From contig CAVUCH010000023.1 of the NCBI GenBank assembly GCA_963739995.1, forward strand, positions 1 to 64,000: a stretch of DNA of 64,000 nucleotides, in the 5' to 3' direction. This DNA comes from CAVUCH01 sp963739995. Lineage in GTDB: Bacteria > Acidobacteriota > Vicinamibacteria > Vicinamibacterales > JAENWD01. Numbering within the stretch: the first letter of the stretch is position 1; the number at the start of each line of letters is the position of its first letter. The translations under genes and the position numbers were made by a program. This document shows, piece after piece, positions 41,084 to 50,257 of this stretch. The notes under the pieces were generated by a model. It was not told where the DNA came from. It saw only the letters and a list, made by a program, of their open reading frames with translations, and searched no databases.

Positions 41084-42145
41084 TCACGTAGGCCGTGACT
41101 CCGGCGGACCGTCGGCCGCAGCCTCGAGCACCTCGGCGATTCGGACCGGGCGCCGCTCGGCGAGCGAGCGCATCGTGGCTTCGATCATGGCGGTCACCAT
41201 CAACCCGTCACGCCCGCTCACCTCCGGTGTGACGCCATCGGCCAGGCAGTCCACGAAGTAGCGGATCGGCTCGTACTGGAACCCCCAGGCCTTCCCGTAC
41301 CGCGTGACCGACTCGGAGGAGAACGGCGTGTGGAAGCGATTGGTGAACGCCCACAAATTTGGCTCGTTCCGGATTTCGAGCCCGCCGTTCTCGCCGTAGA
41401 GCGACAGCCGGTTGTCCACGACGTTCGTGTAGCTGGTCGGCACGATCCACGAGGTCTCGAACGTGCAGAACGCCCGTCCGTCGAATTCGACGAGCGCCTG
41501 GATGGCGTCCCAGCAACGGATGCCCATCCCGTCGAGCACGCCGCGGTAGCCCTTGGCGTACACCTCGATCGGTTCGCGGCCGAACAGCCAGCGCACGATG
41601 TCCATGGTGTGGGGGAAGAGAAACCACTCGGGTCCGGAGTCGCCGCTCCAGGCCAGCATCTCGGTGGGCACGTGAATGGTGTCGCTGAGGCGTGCATACG
41701 CCATCACGGGCGCGCCAAGCTCGCCGCGCTCGACGTAGCCGCGGGCGCCCATGAACAGCGGGTGCCAGCGAGCGTGAAAGTCGACCATCAGGTGTACGTT
41801 CGCCGCTTCGGCCGCCGCCACGATCAGGAGGGCATCGGCAACGGAGGTGGCGAGCGGCTTCTCGACGAGCACGTGCTTGCCTGCCCGCAGCATCGTCACG
41901 GCAGGGTCACGGTGCAGATGGTCGGGCGTCGCGATGCTCACGGCCTCGACCTCGCTGCCTGCCAGTTCCTCGAGGCTCGTCGTCCAGGCGCAACCGAAGC
42001 GCCCGCCGGCGCGCCGGGCGCGGTCCGGATCGCGATCGCAGATCATCGCCAATCGAGCACGTGGGTGCGTCGTCAACGCGAGGGCGTGATTGCTGCCCCA
42101 GATGCCTGCGCCGACAATGCCTACGGAGATGGTTCGGTCAGTCAT
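41084..42145 (-). CDS. Gfo/Idh/MocA oxidoreductase (cytoplasmic)
   Basis: A 353-residue NAD(P)-dependent oxidoreductase without an export signal; the start at 42145 (MTDRTISVGIVGAGIWG) places the Rossmann motif at the N-terminus. Other motifs: MICDRDPDRARR, EAVSIATPDHLHRDPA, GKHVLVEKPLATSVADA with the Lys of EKP, and a substrate domain with WFLFPHTMDIVRWLFG, the usual His position, and FETSWIVPTSY. It probably acts on a sugar, inositol or similar polyol. It differs from the Tat-exported member at 19680. It lies upstream of the DMT transporter. Confidence 0.9.
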   Translation of the reverse strand: MTDRTISVGIVGAGIWGSNHALALTTHPRARLAMICDRDPDRARRAGGRFGCAWTTSLEELAGSEVEAVSIATPDHLHRDPAVTMLRAGKHVLVEKPLATSVADALLIVAAAEAANVHLMVDFHARWHPLFMGARGYVERGELGAPVMAYARLSDTIHVPTEMLAWSGDSGPEWFLFPHTMDIVRWLFGREPIEVYAKGYRGVLDGMGIRCWDAIQALVEFDGRAFCTFETSWIVPTSYTNVVDNRLSLYGENGGLEIRNEPNLWAFTNRFHTPFSSESVTRYGKAWGFQYEPIRYFVDCLADGVTPEVSGRDGLMVTAMIEATMRSLAERRPVRIAEVLEAAADGPPESRPT

Positions 42146-42326
42146 GGGAAATGCGTGGGTCCGCTCGAGCCGGATGCCGTCATGCGAGGCATACGTCCGC
42201 GCCCGGCGACTTCGCAGGAACGCGGCTGCCCGGAGAGCGTGCGGAGTATAGGCAGCCGGCTCGGCCCGCTGCAATCGAATTGTGACTGGGCGTGCGGCAG
42301 ATCTTCACACCATCCCGAGGACCTGG

Positions 42327-42484
42327 TGGCCTGTATCGGCTGAAGCGGTAGTGGATTTCGGAGCGCGGCGCCTGGCTGGCAAGGCGCGACGACCGAGAAT
42401 ACCGGGAGTATTCGAGGGAGGAGCAACGCCGCCAGCCGGGATGCCTCGCCCGAAAGGCACTACTGATTCAGCTGATACAGGCCA
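42327..42484. repeat. 158-bp element with 28-bp terminal inverted repeats
   Basis: The left end TGGCCTGTATCGGCTGAAGC, followed by GGTAGTG, is matched in inverse at the right end (25 of 28 by eye). Inside is another palindrome, GAATAC-CGGGA-GTATTC. The left 46 bp recur at 47693 with two differences. No coding potential is seen. It looks like a small non-autonomous mobile element or REP-like unit. The rest of 42146-42661 has no gene. Confidence 0.7.
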
Positions 42485-42661
42485 CTCGTCCCCGTTACCA
42501 GTCAGGAACGACGAGCGGAGATGCTGTCGAACGTATCCAGCGATATTCGAGACCCTGTACGTGGTTGTGACAGAGGTCGTGTTGTGTGGCGGTAGGCCGG
42601 ATTCGTGCCCGCTGTGGCGGGCGGAGCGAGGCGCGGCGCGCCTGACCGCCTGCCAAGCCAG

Positions 42662-43129
42662 TCACCAGCGATTCACAGCTCGACGCCGCGTGATGGTGCG
42701 CTGCGACGGCGAGAATGCGGTTTTTGCCGGGGCGGCCTGCGGTACGGGCTCCGGCGCCTGCGTCGCGGAGGCGGGTGCCGGCGCGCGCGGCGGCGGTGCA
42801 GACGTCTCCGTGTCGAGCACGTCGAGACGCTTTGTGAACTGGATGCCTGAATGGTAGTGCAAGGCGCCGCCCACGATGGACGACACCTGGCAGCGAATGA
42901 CCTTGGCCTCGACGCTCGACGGCGTGAAACCGCCCGTGAAGATGACCGTCACGCGCGTGCCTGACACGAAGCGAGTGCGGCCCTCGACGAGCACGCCGCT
43001 CTTCGAGATGTTCACGAGCTCGACCGCATCGCCTGGCGAGAGGCGCACGCCGACAATCGACGGCACCGCAGACGCGGGGTAGCGCGTATCGAGGCGGGCT
43101 TCGAGAGCGGCCCCGGACGTCTGGGTCAT
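42662..43129 (-). CDS. PilZ-domain protein
   Basis: A 155-residue protein. Residues about 10-105 form a PilZ domain: an arginine-containing N-terminal part (ARLDTRYPASA), VELVNISKSGVLVE (the D/N-x-S-x-x-G motif) and GIQFTKRLDVLD. The second Arg of the RxxxR c-di-GMP motif is not clear (only R16 fits well), so c-di-GMP binding is uncertain. The tail from about 110 is Pro/Ala-rich and basic (APPPRAPAPASATQAPEP, RTITRRRAVNRW). Its ATG overlaps the TGA of the upstream kinase-like gene (ATGA, 43126-43129), which indicates translational coupling. Confidence 0.85.
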   Translation of the reverse strand: MTQTSGAALEARLDTRYPASAVPSIVGVRLSPGDAVELVNISKSGVLVEGRTRFVSGTRVTVIFTGGFTPSSVEAKVIRCQVSSIVGGALHYHSGIQFTKRLDVLDTETSAPPPRAPAPASATQAPEPVPQAAPAKTAFSPSQRTITRRRAVNRW

Positions 43130-44985
43130 CGGGAGATCTCTGGTGAAGCCGGGGGCGTGCTGGACGTGACGCTCGGCAGGTAGACTTCGAAGGCAATCGT
43201 ATCGGCGCCCTCACGCGTGGCCCACACGTGGCCACCCGCGGCCTGCACGGCCTGATGCAGGCCGGCCATGCCCGGGCCCGCGGCCCGCCACTCCTTCTCG
43301 TCGGCCGACGCGCCGAAGAGTGCGGCGGGCAAACCGGTGTAGACGCCGGGACCCGATACGTGCAGCGCGAGCAGCACGTAGGCTCCCGGGCTGGTGCCGC
43401 GTTCGCCCGCACAGGTCTGGTCGAGATCGACGTCGGCCACTTCGAGCGACACGTGCCCGCCCGACACCATCGTGACGCGCCGGTTCGCGACGAGCGTCAT
43501 CAGGAGCTGCTCGAGCTGGTCTCGTGTGAGGTCCACGCGCGTGTCGGTGGAACCGACGAGCACCGATAGCGCGATGCCGGGGCTGAGCACGGCGCCGAGG
43601 GCTCCTTCGAGCGATTGCACGACGCGCCCGGCCGCGGCGGTCGTCTCGGCGCCCGAGCCGGCCTGGCGAATGCGGCGCGCCATTGCGGCCGCCTCGAGGG
43701 CGTCGGCGAGCAGCGCGTCCGCATGCGGGCGAGAGGCCGAGTCGCCTTCGAGCGAGCCGATCGCCCGGCGGCCGCGGTGCGCGACGGCGGCGAGTGTATC
43801 GTGAAGGCCGTTTGCCATGGCGGCGGCCAGGCGGCGCAGGTCGGTTTCGAGCGCCGCTCGATCGGCGGCCGCGATGGCGAGCTGCCCGGTGGCCTCGGCG
43901 CGCGCCGACTCGGCCTCCGTCGTGACCCGCGCAAGGGCCACGTGTTGCGCGTCATACTCCAGGCGAAGCGCTTCATGACGCGCGATGGCTTCGTGGCGTT
44001 CCGCCTCGGCGGCGCGCAGCTGCTGCTCGAGCCGCGCCAGCGTCCGCCCCAGTTGGTCTGTCTCGGTCTCGTGGCGGGCGACGAGTTCGTCCTCGCGCGC
44101 CTTCGCCTGCATCAGCGACGACTCGAGGGCCCTCACCGACGCCTGCAGGGCCTCGGCGGTGTGGGCGTGCTCGGCCGCGGCGTGTGCAAGCGCCTCACGC
44201 GACGTCTGCTGGTTTCGGTCACGCTCGGCGAGCAGCGCCTGCTCCCGTACGCCGGCCTCGTGAAGCGCCGCCTCCGCCTCGGTGATTCGCGCGAGCTGCT
44301 CGGCGAGCGATCGTTCGAACCGTTGCTGCGCCGTCCGGAAGTCGGCGGCGAGCTGGGCCCGGTGGGCGACGTGCTGCTCGGCGATGGTATTGCGCCGCTG
44401 CTCGGATACCTGGAGCGCGGCTTCGAGTGCCGCGAGCCTGGGCTGGTCGATGGCCAACGAAGAAGCCGCGCCGGCCGCGCGTTGCGCCGACGTCAGGGTG
44501 GCGGTCAGCTGTTTCTGCTCGGCCCCGAGCGCTGCGGCCTGCTGTTCCCCACGAGCCGCGGCCTCCGTCAGTGCGCGTTCGAGCCTCCGGTGCTGCGTGA
44601 CGTCCCAGAAGGTGCACAACGCCGACGCGAGCGAGTCGGTGACGCTCCGCAGCGATACCGCGTGGATCTGCAGCGTGTAGCGGAGGCCGCCGAGCCCCGT
44701 CAGATCGACCTCGGTCGACCCCCGGTCTCCGGCGATGATCCGCGCGAGAAAGGCCCGGCACTGGTCCCTGTGCTCGGGAGCGACGAGCGCGAGCACGGAC
44801 GTGTCGAGCACATCCTCCAGCTCCGCCGCCCCTAACATCGACAGCGCGGCATCGTTGACCGCCAGGAACGTGCCGTCGCGAGCGATGCGCGTCAGGCACA
44901 CCGGCTGACGCTCGATGACGCGGCGCAGGTAGGCTGCGCGCGGTCTTTCCACGTCGGGGTCGGTTGACCGCACAGCGCCGCGCAT
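43126..44985 (-). CDS. PAS/coiled-coil protein with degenerate histidine-kinase ATPase
   Basis: A 619-residue cytoplasmic protein. A PAS domain (about 20-135: RVIERQPVCLTRIARDG, LAVNDAALSMLGAAELEDVL) is followed by a coiled coil of about 250 residues (about 140-395) rich in Ala, Glu and Gln. The C-terminal 200 residues look like a worn HisKA/HATPase. The dimerisation helix reads MANGLHDTLAAVAHRGR. The N box is LMTLVANRRVTMVSGG, G1 is LHVSGPGVYTGL in place of DTGxGM, and G2 is GPGMAGLHQAVQAAGGH. The loss of the G1 Asp suggests weak or no ATP use. It probably works as a regulator with the coupled PilZ protein. It is divergent from the STAS gene. Confidence 0.82.
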   Translation of the reverse strand: MRGAVRSTDPDVERPRAAYLRRVIERQPVCLTRIARDGTFLAVNDAALSMLGAAELEDVLDTSVLALVAPEHRDQCRAFLARIIAGDRGSTEVDLTGLGGLRYTLQIHAVSLRSVTDSLASALCTFWDVTQHRRLERALTEAAARGEQQAAALGAEQKQLTATLTSAQRAAGAASSLAIDQPRLAALEAALQVSEQRRNTIAEQHVAHRAQLAADFRTAQQRFERSLAEQLARITEAEAALHEAGVREQALLAERDRNQQTSREALAHAAAEHAHTAEALQASVRALESSLMQAKAREDELVARHETETDQLGRTLARLEQQLRAAEAERHEAIARHEALRLEYDAQHVALARVTTEAESARAEATGQLAIAAADRAALETDLRRLAAAMANGLHDTLAAVAHRGRRAIGSLEGDSASRPHADALLADALEAAAMARRIRQAGSGAETTAAAGRVVQSLEGALGAVLSPGIALSVLVGSTDTRVDLTRDQLEQLLMTLVANRRVTMVSGGHVSLEVADVDLDQTCAGERGTSPGAYVLLALHVSGPGVYTGLPAALFGASADEKEWRAAGPGMAGLHQAVQAAGGHVWATREGADTIAFEVYLPSVTSSTPPASPEISR

Positions 44986-45395
44986 GGTAGGCACAGGTCT
45001 AATGGTCGGCCACGTGGCCAGCCACGTTATCGGCCGTGCCGGCCGCCAGAACAGGCGCACACGCGAAGCCCGCCACGATCCGCGCCTTCGTGTTCCGTGC
45101 CCGTGCGGTCGCAAAAGGACGCCTCAGCGAGCAATGATCGGCAATATTCGTCAACGGGTCAGCTCACGCGGCGATGTGGTGCCGGATCGACGCGAGACAA
45201 CCCGGCGAGCCGACGATGGGCGCGGCCGCGAGGGGCGCCCTCCAGGCCCAGCTCTCGCATGAGCGGCGACGATGCAGCGAGCGACCGAATTGCGACCTTG
45301 CAGTGGCCGTGACGATAATCACCCCACGCCGTATAGTGCAACTCGCCTGGCCGTGCGGCGGGTCCTCGTGAGAGGCTTGCACGCCGGCGCCCTTG
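44986..45395. other. Divergent intergenic region, no gene seen
   Basis: 410 bp between the kinase-like gene and the STAS gene. TATAGT at about 45335 could be a -10 for the STAS gene, without a convincing -35. No repeat or RNA is seen. Confidence 0.5.
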
Positions 45396-47687
45396 ATGCG
45401 CCCTGAGATGGAGATCACCCTCGATTCAAGCCGGCCCGCTCTCGTCCTGAGGCTCACAGGCCGCTTCGACGGCGACGGTGCGTCCATCTTCGACGCTTTC
45501 GTCGAAGCCCTGGATCGGTTCGGTGAGAGCTGGATCCTCGACTTCAGCGAGGTTCGATACATCTCCAGCATGGGCCTGCGCTCGCTGCTGAAGGCAGAGA
45601 AGCGACTGCGCGCGCGCGACGAGATGCTCGTGCTCGCCGGGCTCTCCCGCCCGGTGCGACAAGTGCTCGAGATGGCGCGGCTCCAGAATGTCCTGCGTCT
45701 TGCCGCCTCCGTAGAGGAAGCGCTGTTGCTCGCCCGATCCGGCAGTGTCGCGCCCGACCGTGCGCTGCGGAGCACGCGTCCGGGTCGCACCTGCGCGACC
45801 TGGCTGCTCGGCGGACGAAGCCTCCTCGAAACCTGGGGTGCGCTCCCGGAAAGCCTCCCCCGGCAGATCGAGGGGGACCAGTTGGGGACACTCACGATCG
45901 AGGACCTGGGATGTGCCGTTGGGTTCGGCGGCTTCGGCGCGACGCGCGATCAGGCATGTGAGGCGACCGGGCTCCTCTTGATCGCCCCAGGGTTCGCCGG
46001 GTTGCGCCCGGCAGGCACGGACGCTTCTGACTTCATGGTGCCGGAGAGGCCATCCGAGGCCCTCGTGCACGTAGCCTCCGCCCTCGGGCTCGAAGGATCG
46101 CCGCACGTCGCATTGCAGGTCGCAAGCGACGACGGGTTCTCGATCACGGATCTCGTCGAGGACCTGGTCGTGTCGTCGGCGGGGGAAGAGACCCTGCCGG
46201 CAGTCACAGCGATCGTGGCGCTCGTCACCCTCGCCGACCACGGACGGCCCGCGATCCTGCTGCTGATGATTGCCGACCGCGCCGCTCTCGCCAGGACGGA
46301 GAACGCGTTCCACGTGCTCGCCGGGTGGCTGACGACAGACGTTCCCGGCGGCCGGGTGCTCACCGGACGAGCCGCCCTGCTGGCGGCATCCGTGTCGCTT
46401 CCGTCCATGGCCGCTGACCCTGCGGACGCCCTCTCGAAGATCGTCACCCTGGACAGTCTCGAAGACGTCGTCGAGATCGACCCGGCGTGGCGGGTCACGT
46501 CGGCTATGGCGTGGGGGTATCGGCCGTCGCGGCTTCGCGACGGCCGCGAGAAGCTGCTGAACGTGCAAGTGGAGGACGGCACGCCGATGCTCGACGAGTG
46601 GGAGACCATCACACGGCGGCTCTACCGCGACTGTGGTCGAGTGGTGCTCACACCGCTGCACGGCGGGTTCATGTCCAACACATTCCGAGTGGCGAGCTAC
46701 GACGCCGACGGCCGGCGCCTGCTGCCGACGGTGTTGAAGATCGGCGGCGTGGCACTCACCGACCGCGAGGAAGTCGCCAACCGGAAGTACGTGCAGACCT
46801 TCATCCTGAACAACAGCACGACACTGCTCGGCGGCGCGTCGGCCGGCGACTGGGCCGGGCTCCGGTACAACTTCCTGGGCGTCACCGGGCCGGACAGCTC
46901 GCTGGAGTGGCTCCGGAGCCATTATCAACGCCGGCCGGTCGGAGAAGTGCTTCGGCTCGTACACACGCTGTTCACACGCGTCCTGAAGCCGTGGTACGGC
47001 CAGCCACGCTGGGAGCCGGTGGCCCTTTACGCCGAACACGATCCGAGACGTCTGTTCCCCACGTTGTGCGAGGCCGCCGCACAGGTGCTCGGCGTATCCG
47101 CCGACGCCGAGCGCATGCCGTGCCCGGAGCTGGGCATCGACGTCCTGAACCCGTACCACGTCCTGCAGCACGAGTTCCCGCGCCGGCGCCAGCGATCGCG
47201 GCTCTGGTACACGTCGATCTGTCATGGCGACCTCAACATGCAGAACGTCCTGGTGGACGAGCGCGACAACATCTACGTGATCGACTTCTCGGAGACACGG
47301 CCGCGCAACATCGTGTCGGACTTCGCCCGGCTGGAGCCCATCCTGAAGTTCGAGATGGTGCCGATTGAAAATGAGGCGGACCTTCGGCTGATGCTGCAGT
47401 TCGAGCAGGGGCTCCTGTCCACCACCGCACTGAACGAGGCGCCGCCGATGACCTACGCTGGAACCAACGCCGCGGTCGACAAGGCGTACCAGGTGATCAC
47501 GCTCCTGCGAGGGCTGGCTGATACGGCAACCATCTTCGAAACCGACATGGTGCCCTACTGGCTGGCGCTCCTCGAGTGGACCCTGCCGGTGGTCGTCTAC
47601 CGGCAGGCAAGCCCCTGGCAGAAGCGGTATGCGGCGTTCAGTGCGGGTTTGTTGTGCGAGGCGATCGAGAGGGCAGAGGCTATCTAG
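45396..47687 (+). CDS. STAS domain fused to phosphotransferase (APH)-fold module
   Basis: A 763-residue protein. Residues about 5-110 are a STAS domain as in anti-sigma-factor antagonists: LRLTGRFDGDGASIF, WILDFSEVRYISSMGLRSLL, where the serine after I-S is the usual phosphorylation site, and LVLAGLSRPVRQVLEMARL. The middle (about 120-410) is unassigned. Residues about 415-760 resemble an aminoglycoside-phosphotransferase/choline-kinase fold: LTPLHGGFMSNTFRV, TVLKIGG (Lys), ICHGDLNMQNVLV (catalytic HGDLN) and VIDFSETRP (DF metal motif). I recall a Pfam family of ternary-complex-associated kinase-like domains with this look, not checked. It may phosphorylate its own STAS module or a partner. 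The start is 45396 or 45408. Confidence 0.83.
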   Translation: MRPEMEITLDSSRPALVLRLTGRFDGDGASIFDAFVEALDRFGESWILDFSEVRYISSMGLRSLLKAEKRLRARDEMLVLAGLSRPVRQVLEMARLQNVLRLAASVEEALLLARSGSVAPDRALRSTRPGRTCATWLLGGRSLLETWGALPESLPRQIEGDQLGTLTIEDLGCAVGFGGFGATRDQACEATGLLLIAPGFAGLRPAGTDASDFMVPERPSEALVHVASALGLEGSPHVALQVASDDGFSITDLVEDLVVSSAGEETLPAVTAIVALVTLADHGRPAILLLMIADRAALARTENAFHVLAGWLTTDVPGGRVLTGRAALLAASVSLPSMAADPADALSKIVTLDSLEDVVEIDPAWRVTSAMAWGYRPSRLRDGREKLLNVQVEDGTPMLDEWETITRRLYRDCGRVVLTPLHGGFMSNTFRVASYDADGRRLLPTVLKIGGVALTDREEVANRKYVQTFILNNSTTLLGGASAGDWAGLRYNFLGVTGPDSSLEWLRSHYQRRPVGEVLRLVHTLFTRVLKPWYGQPRWEPVALYAEHDPRRLFPTLCEAAAQVLGVSADAERMPCPELGIDVLNPYHVLQHEFPRRRQRSRLWYTSICHGDLNMQNVLVDERDNIYVIDFSETRPRNIVSDFARLEPILKFEMVPIENEADLRLMLQFEQGLLSTTALNEAPPMTYAGTNAAVDKAYQVITLLRGLADTATIFETDMVPYWLALLEWTLPVVVYRQASPWQKRYAAFSAGLLCEAIERAEAI

Positions 47688-47692
47688 GCGAG

Positions 47693-47738
47693 TGGCCTGT
47701 ATCGACTGAGGCGGTAGTGGATTTCGGAGCGCGGCGCC
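47693..47738 (+). repeat. Second (half) copy of the 42327 element
   Basis: TGGCCTGTATCGACTGAGGC and the following 26 bp match the left end of the 42327 element at 44 of 46 positions by eye. No right-hand inverted end is found nearby, so the copy is partial. It begins 5 bp after the STAS gene stop. Confidence 0.7.
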
Positions 47739-47863
47739 CGGATGGCGGCACTCCCAGGACTCGACCTTCGCGCGGCCTGAGACGCAGAATACCGCTGAGT
47801 CGTCGGACTGCACGCGTGACGCGTACACTCCTCAAGAACGGGTCGACCATCTTCGCCGGTACT

Positions 47864-48078
47864 GTCCAGGGCCCACGCCGCATAACGGGTCTTCCGTCAA
47901 CCCGCCCTCCCCGGCTAATGCTTCCGTCGTGGCCCTGGGGGGGCCGGGAAGGCTGTGGCCTCGGCCGGGAAGGCATTACAATCCGCGCTGTCCCTGGGGG
48001 AGATGTGGAAGACTATGTCCAGCGCCCACGCCGCATGATGGGTCTTCCGTCAACCTGCCCCCCGCTGATGCTTCCTTA
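47864..48078 (+). repeat. Imperfect direct repeat, about 65 bp, 153 bp apart
   Basis: GTCCAGGGCCCACGCCGCAT (47864) and GTCCAGCGCCCACGCCGCAT (48017) each continue with GGGTCTTCCGTCAACC and GCTxATGCTTCC. Between them GGCCGGGAAGGC occurs twice. No gene lies in 47688-48104; the repeat may carry the promoter or leader of the outer-membrane gene. Confidence 0.65.
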
Positions 48079-48104
48079 TCGCCTCTAGAAACGGATTCTC
48101 GACA

Positions 48105-49148
48105 ATGCACATCGCATACCTGTCCCGCTTTCTCCTCGCACTCTCCCTGTCGGCCGTCGCCTCCACCGCCGTGGGCGCGGTGCCCCAACCCCTGCCGACG
48201 ATACGCGGCATCGTGGTCGATCCGACGGGCGCGCCGCTACCCGGAGCCGTTGTCTCGCTGGACCTCCCGGGTGTGACGGCGGTCACCACCGCTGACGGGC
48301 GCTTCACAATCACGCTGGGCACGCCCGGGACGCGGCGCGTCAGGGTCAGCCTCGCGGGATTCCAGTCGTCAGAAACCACGGTCGTGCTGGCGGAGACGGC
48401 CAGTGAGGGCGCAATCGAGGAGTTGCGGATCACCCTCGTGCCCGTGCCCGGGACGCCGGCTCAGCCCGCGCCTGCGCCCGCGCCTGCCAGCGATTACCGC
48501 TGGAGCGTCGAGTTCGGCCTCGGCTTCGACAACAGCATCAGCGGCAACATCAACTCCAGCGGGGCTGGGATCATCAACAACCAGGCGGTGGTCATCACGA
48601 AGAACCGCTACGAGGACGTGTACGGCACGGGCCTTCACTTGCGCTTCGGCGGCGGCTACATGCTCGACGAGATCACCGAGGTGCGGGCGACGTTCACGCT
48701 GCAATCGCTCGACGCCGACCTCACGCGGATGGGCGATATCGGCGCGTCGAGCCTGTACGGCCAGTATGACGACTACCAGAGCTTCGGACTCGACGTGGGG
48801 TTCCGGCGCTACGCCGACATTGCCGAGCGCTTCCGCGCCTACGGCGAAGGCACGATAGGTCTCGCGTTCGTCGACGAAACCGATGTGGTGCTCATCGCGC
48901 CGGGAGCCAACCTCGCGGGCAACGCGACCGACTTCTACGACCGCACGACCGCGTTCACGCTGGGTGGCAACGCGGGCCTGCTGTGGCAGACAACTGAGCG
49001 CGTGGGCGTGTTCGGACAGCTGGGTCTTCGATACGTGACCGGGATGTCGGACGTGGACGGCCTGGTCGGCACGGGTCTCGAGGAGATCAACGACAGCAGC
49101 GGCCGCTGGACGCTCCCGTTCCTGGTCGGCGCTCGCGCGCGCTTCTGA
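48105..49148 (+). CDS. Outer-membrane beta-barrel protein with CarboxypepD-like N-terminal domain
   Basis: A 347-residue exported protein. The signal peptide is about 1-24 (SRFLLALSLSAVASTAVGA). Residues about 30-115 form a carboxypeptidase-regulatory-like (Cna B-type) sandwich: TIRGIVVDPTGAPLPGAVVS, GRFTITLGTPGTRRVRVSLA. A Pro/Ala linker (PGTPAQPAPAPAPAS) leads to an amphipathic beta-barrel (about 130-347) with alternating strands such as SVEFGLGFDNSISG, LHLRFGGGYMLDEI, EVRATFTLQSL and FGLDVGFRRYADIA. It ends in Phe (GARARF), the usual outer-membrane insertion signal. An OmpA/OmpW-like barrel is likely; ligand and role are unknown. Confidence 0.82.
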   Translation: MHIAYLSRFLLALSLSAVASTAVGAVPQPLPTIRGIVVDPTGAPLPGAVVSLDLPGVTAVTTADGRFTITLGTPGTRRVRVSLAGFQSSETTVVLAETASEGAIEELRITLVPVPGTPAQPAPAPAPASDYRWSVEFGLGFDNSISGNINSSGAGIINNQAVVITKNRYEDVYGTGLHLRFGGGYMLDEITEVRATFTLQSLDADLTRMGDIGASSLYGQYDDYQSFGLDVGFRRYADIAERFRAYGEGTIGLAFVDETDVVLIAPGANLAGNATDFYDRTTAFTLGGNAGLLWQTTERVGVFGQLGLRYVTGMSDVDGLVGTGLEEINDSSGRWTLPFLVGARARF

Positions 49149-49207
49149 GGCGGCTCTGACGCTGGAGGACCTCCACACCTGGGGGTACCTCCAGCGCTTC
49201 AGCCGCC
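49149..49207 (+). terminator. Long hairpin after the outer-membrane barrel gene
   Basis: GGCGGCT...AGCCGCC encloses CGCTGGAGG...CCTCCAGCG, a strong two-part stem directly after the stop codon. There is no long T run. The rest of the interval, to 49486, shows no further feature. Confidence 0.65.
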
Positions 49208-49486
49208 ATTCTGGCGCCTTCTACCGTGGCATCGTCGTCGACAAAGCTGCGATCCACCGATGCGAGAAGCTGTGACGGCCGCGAGCACGGATTGTCGTGT
49301 TTGACCTCCTAATCTGTAGAGTCTGCTCTGACACGTCCAGATGTAATACGGGTCCCCGGCGCGCATGGCTGGGCAGTCAAACCGAGAGCTTGATGACACC
49401 CAAAGGGCCTGCCACGCCGTAGCGGCGGGCAACCCTCGGCCCGTAATCTCCGTCTACTCCTACGCCACTGGAGGAGACCCCTGACC

Positions 49487-50257
49487 ATGCCTGATCGCTT
49501 CACCCCTCGTGCCCCGCTGACCGCAGCCCTTGCCCTGCTGGCGATGGGCATCCCTGCCCTGTCGGCTGGCGCGACCAAGGAAACCGAACGCGTCGAACGC
49601 ACCGTGCCGATGCAGGCGGGCGGCACGGTGACGCTCAAGAACTTCTCGGGCCGCGTCGAGATTACCGGCGAACCGCGATCGGACGTCGCGATTGTCGCGA
49701 TCCGCACGGCGACCCGTGAGCGGCTCGACCGTATCAAGCTCGACATCCAGTCCGATGGCCGCTCGGTCACGATTGAAGCCAACAAGCGCGACAAGGACTG
49801 GGACGAGAAAGACGACAACGTCGTCGAGACCGACTTCACGATCAAGGTGCCCCAGAGCGCCGATCTGGACTTGAAGGTGTTCAGCAGTCCGGTGCAGATC
49901 ACCGGCGTGACCGGCACGCACAAAGTGCACGGCTTCTCGTCGGACCTGCGTCTGGACGAGGTCACCGGGCCGGTGGACGCCGAGACCTTCAGCGGACAAA
50001 TCTACCTGGCTCCGGCGACCTGGCAGCAAGGCCAGTCGGTGCGGGCCAAGACGTTCAGCGGCGACATCGAGGTGCGGTTGCCGGACAGCGCCGCGGGCAC
50101 AGTCGAATTCGACTCGTTCAGCGGCGAGGTCGACAGCGCCGTGTCGCTCACGCTGCAGAGCAAGTCGAAGCGCACGATGCGCGCGAGCCTCAACAACGCC
50201 GCCGGTGGCCAGTTGACGTTCAAGACATTCAGCGGGGACGTGCGGCTGATCAAGTAG
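49487..50257 (+). CDS. Exported DUF4097 (adhesin-like beta-helix) protein
   Basis: A 256-residue protein with a signal peptide (LTAALALLAMGIPALSAGA). The body is the repetitive beta pattern of DUF4097: GGTVTLKNFSGRVEITG, LDLKVFSSPVQITGVTG, VHGFSSDLRLDEVTGPVDAE, VRAKTFSGDIEVRLP, TVEFDSFSGEVDSAV and LTFKTFSGDVRLIK. The recurring F-S-G-D/E turns suggest a short beta-solenoid. GGAG lies about 10 nt before the ATG. In other bacteria such genes often sit beside sigma-factor/anti-sigma operons, which is not the case here. The function is unknown. Confidence 0.87.
   Translation: MPDRFTPRAPLTAALALLAMGIPALSAGATKETERVERTVPMQAGGTVTLKNFSGRVEITGEPRSDVAIVAIRTATRERLDRIKLDIQSDGRSVTIEANKRDKDWDEKDDNVVETDFTIKVPQSADLDLKVFSSPVQITGVTGTHKVHGFSSDLRLDEVTGPVDAETFSGQIYLAPATWQQGQSVRAKTFSGDIEVRLPDSAAGTVEFDSFSGEVDSAVSLTLQSKSKRTMRASLNNAAGGQLTFKTFSGDVRLIK

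Noticed and set aside
45298..45340. Promoter TTGCAG/TATAGT before the STAS gene
   Set aside because: The spacing is about 28 bp, too long for a sigma-70 promoter; only the -10 remains as a weak candidate.
45426..47828. 800-codon minus-strand frame over the STAS-phosphotransferase gene
   Set aside because: The plus-strand gene has STAS and HGDLN/IDF motifs; the minus frame has none and is a composition effect.
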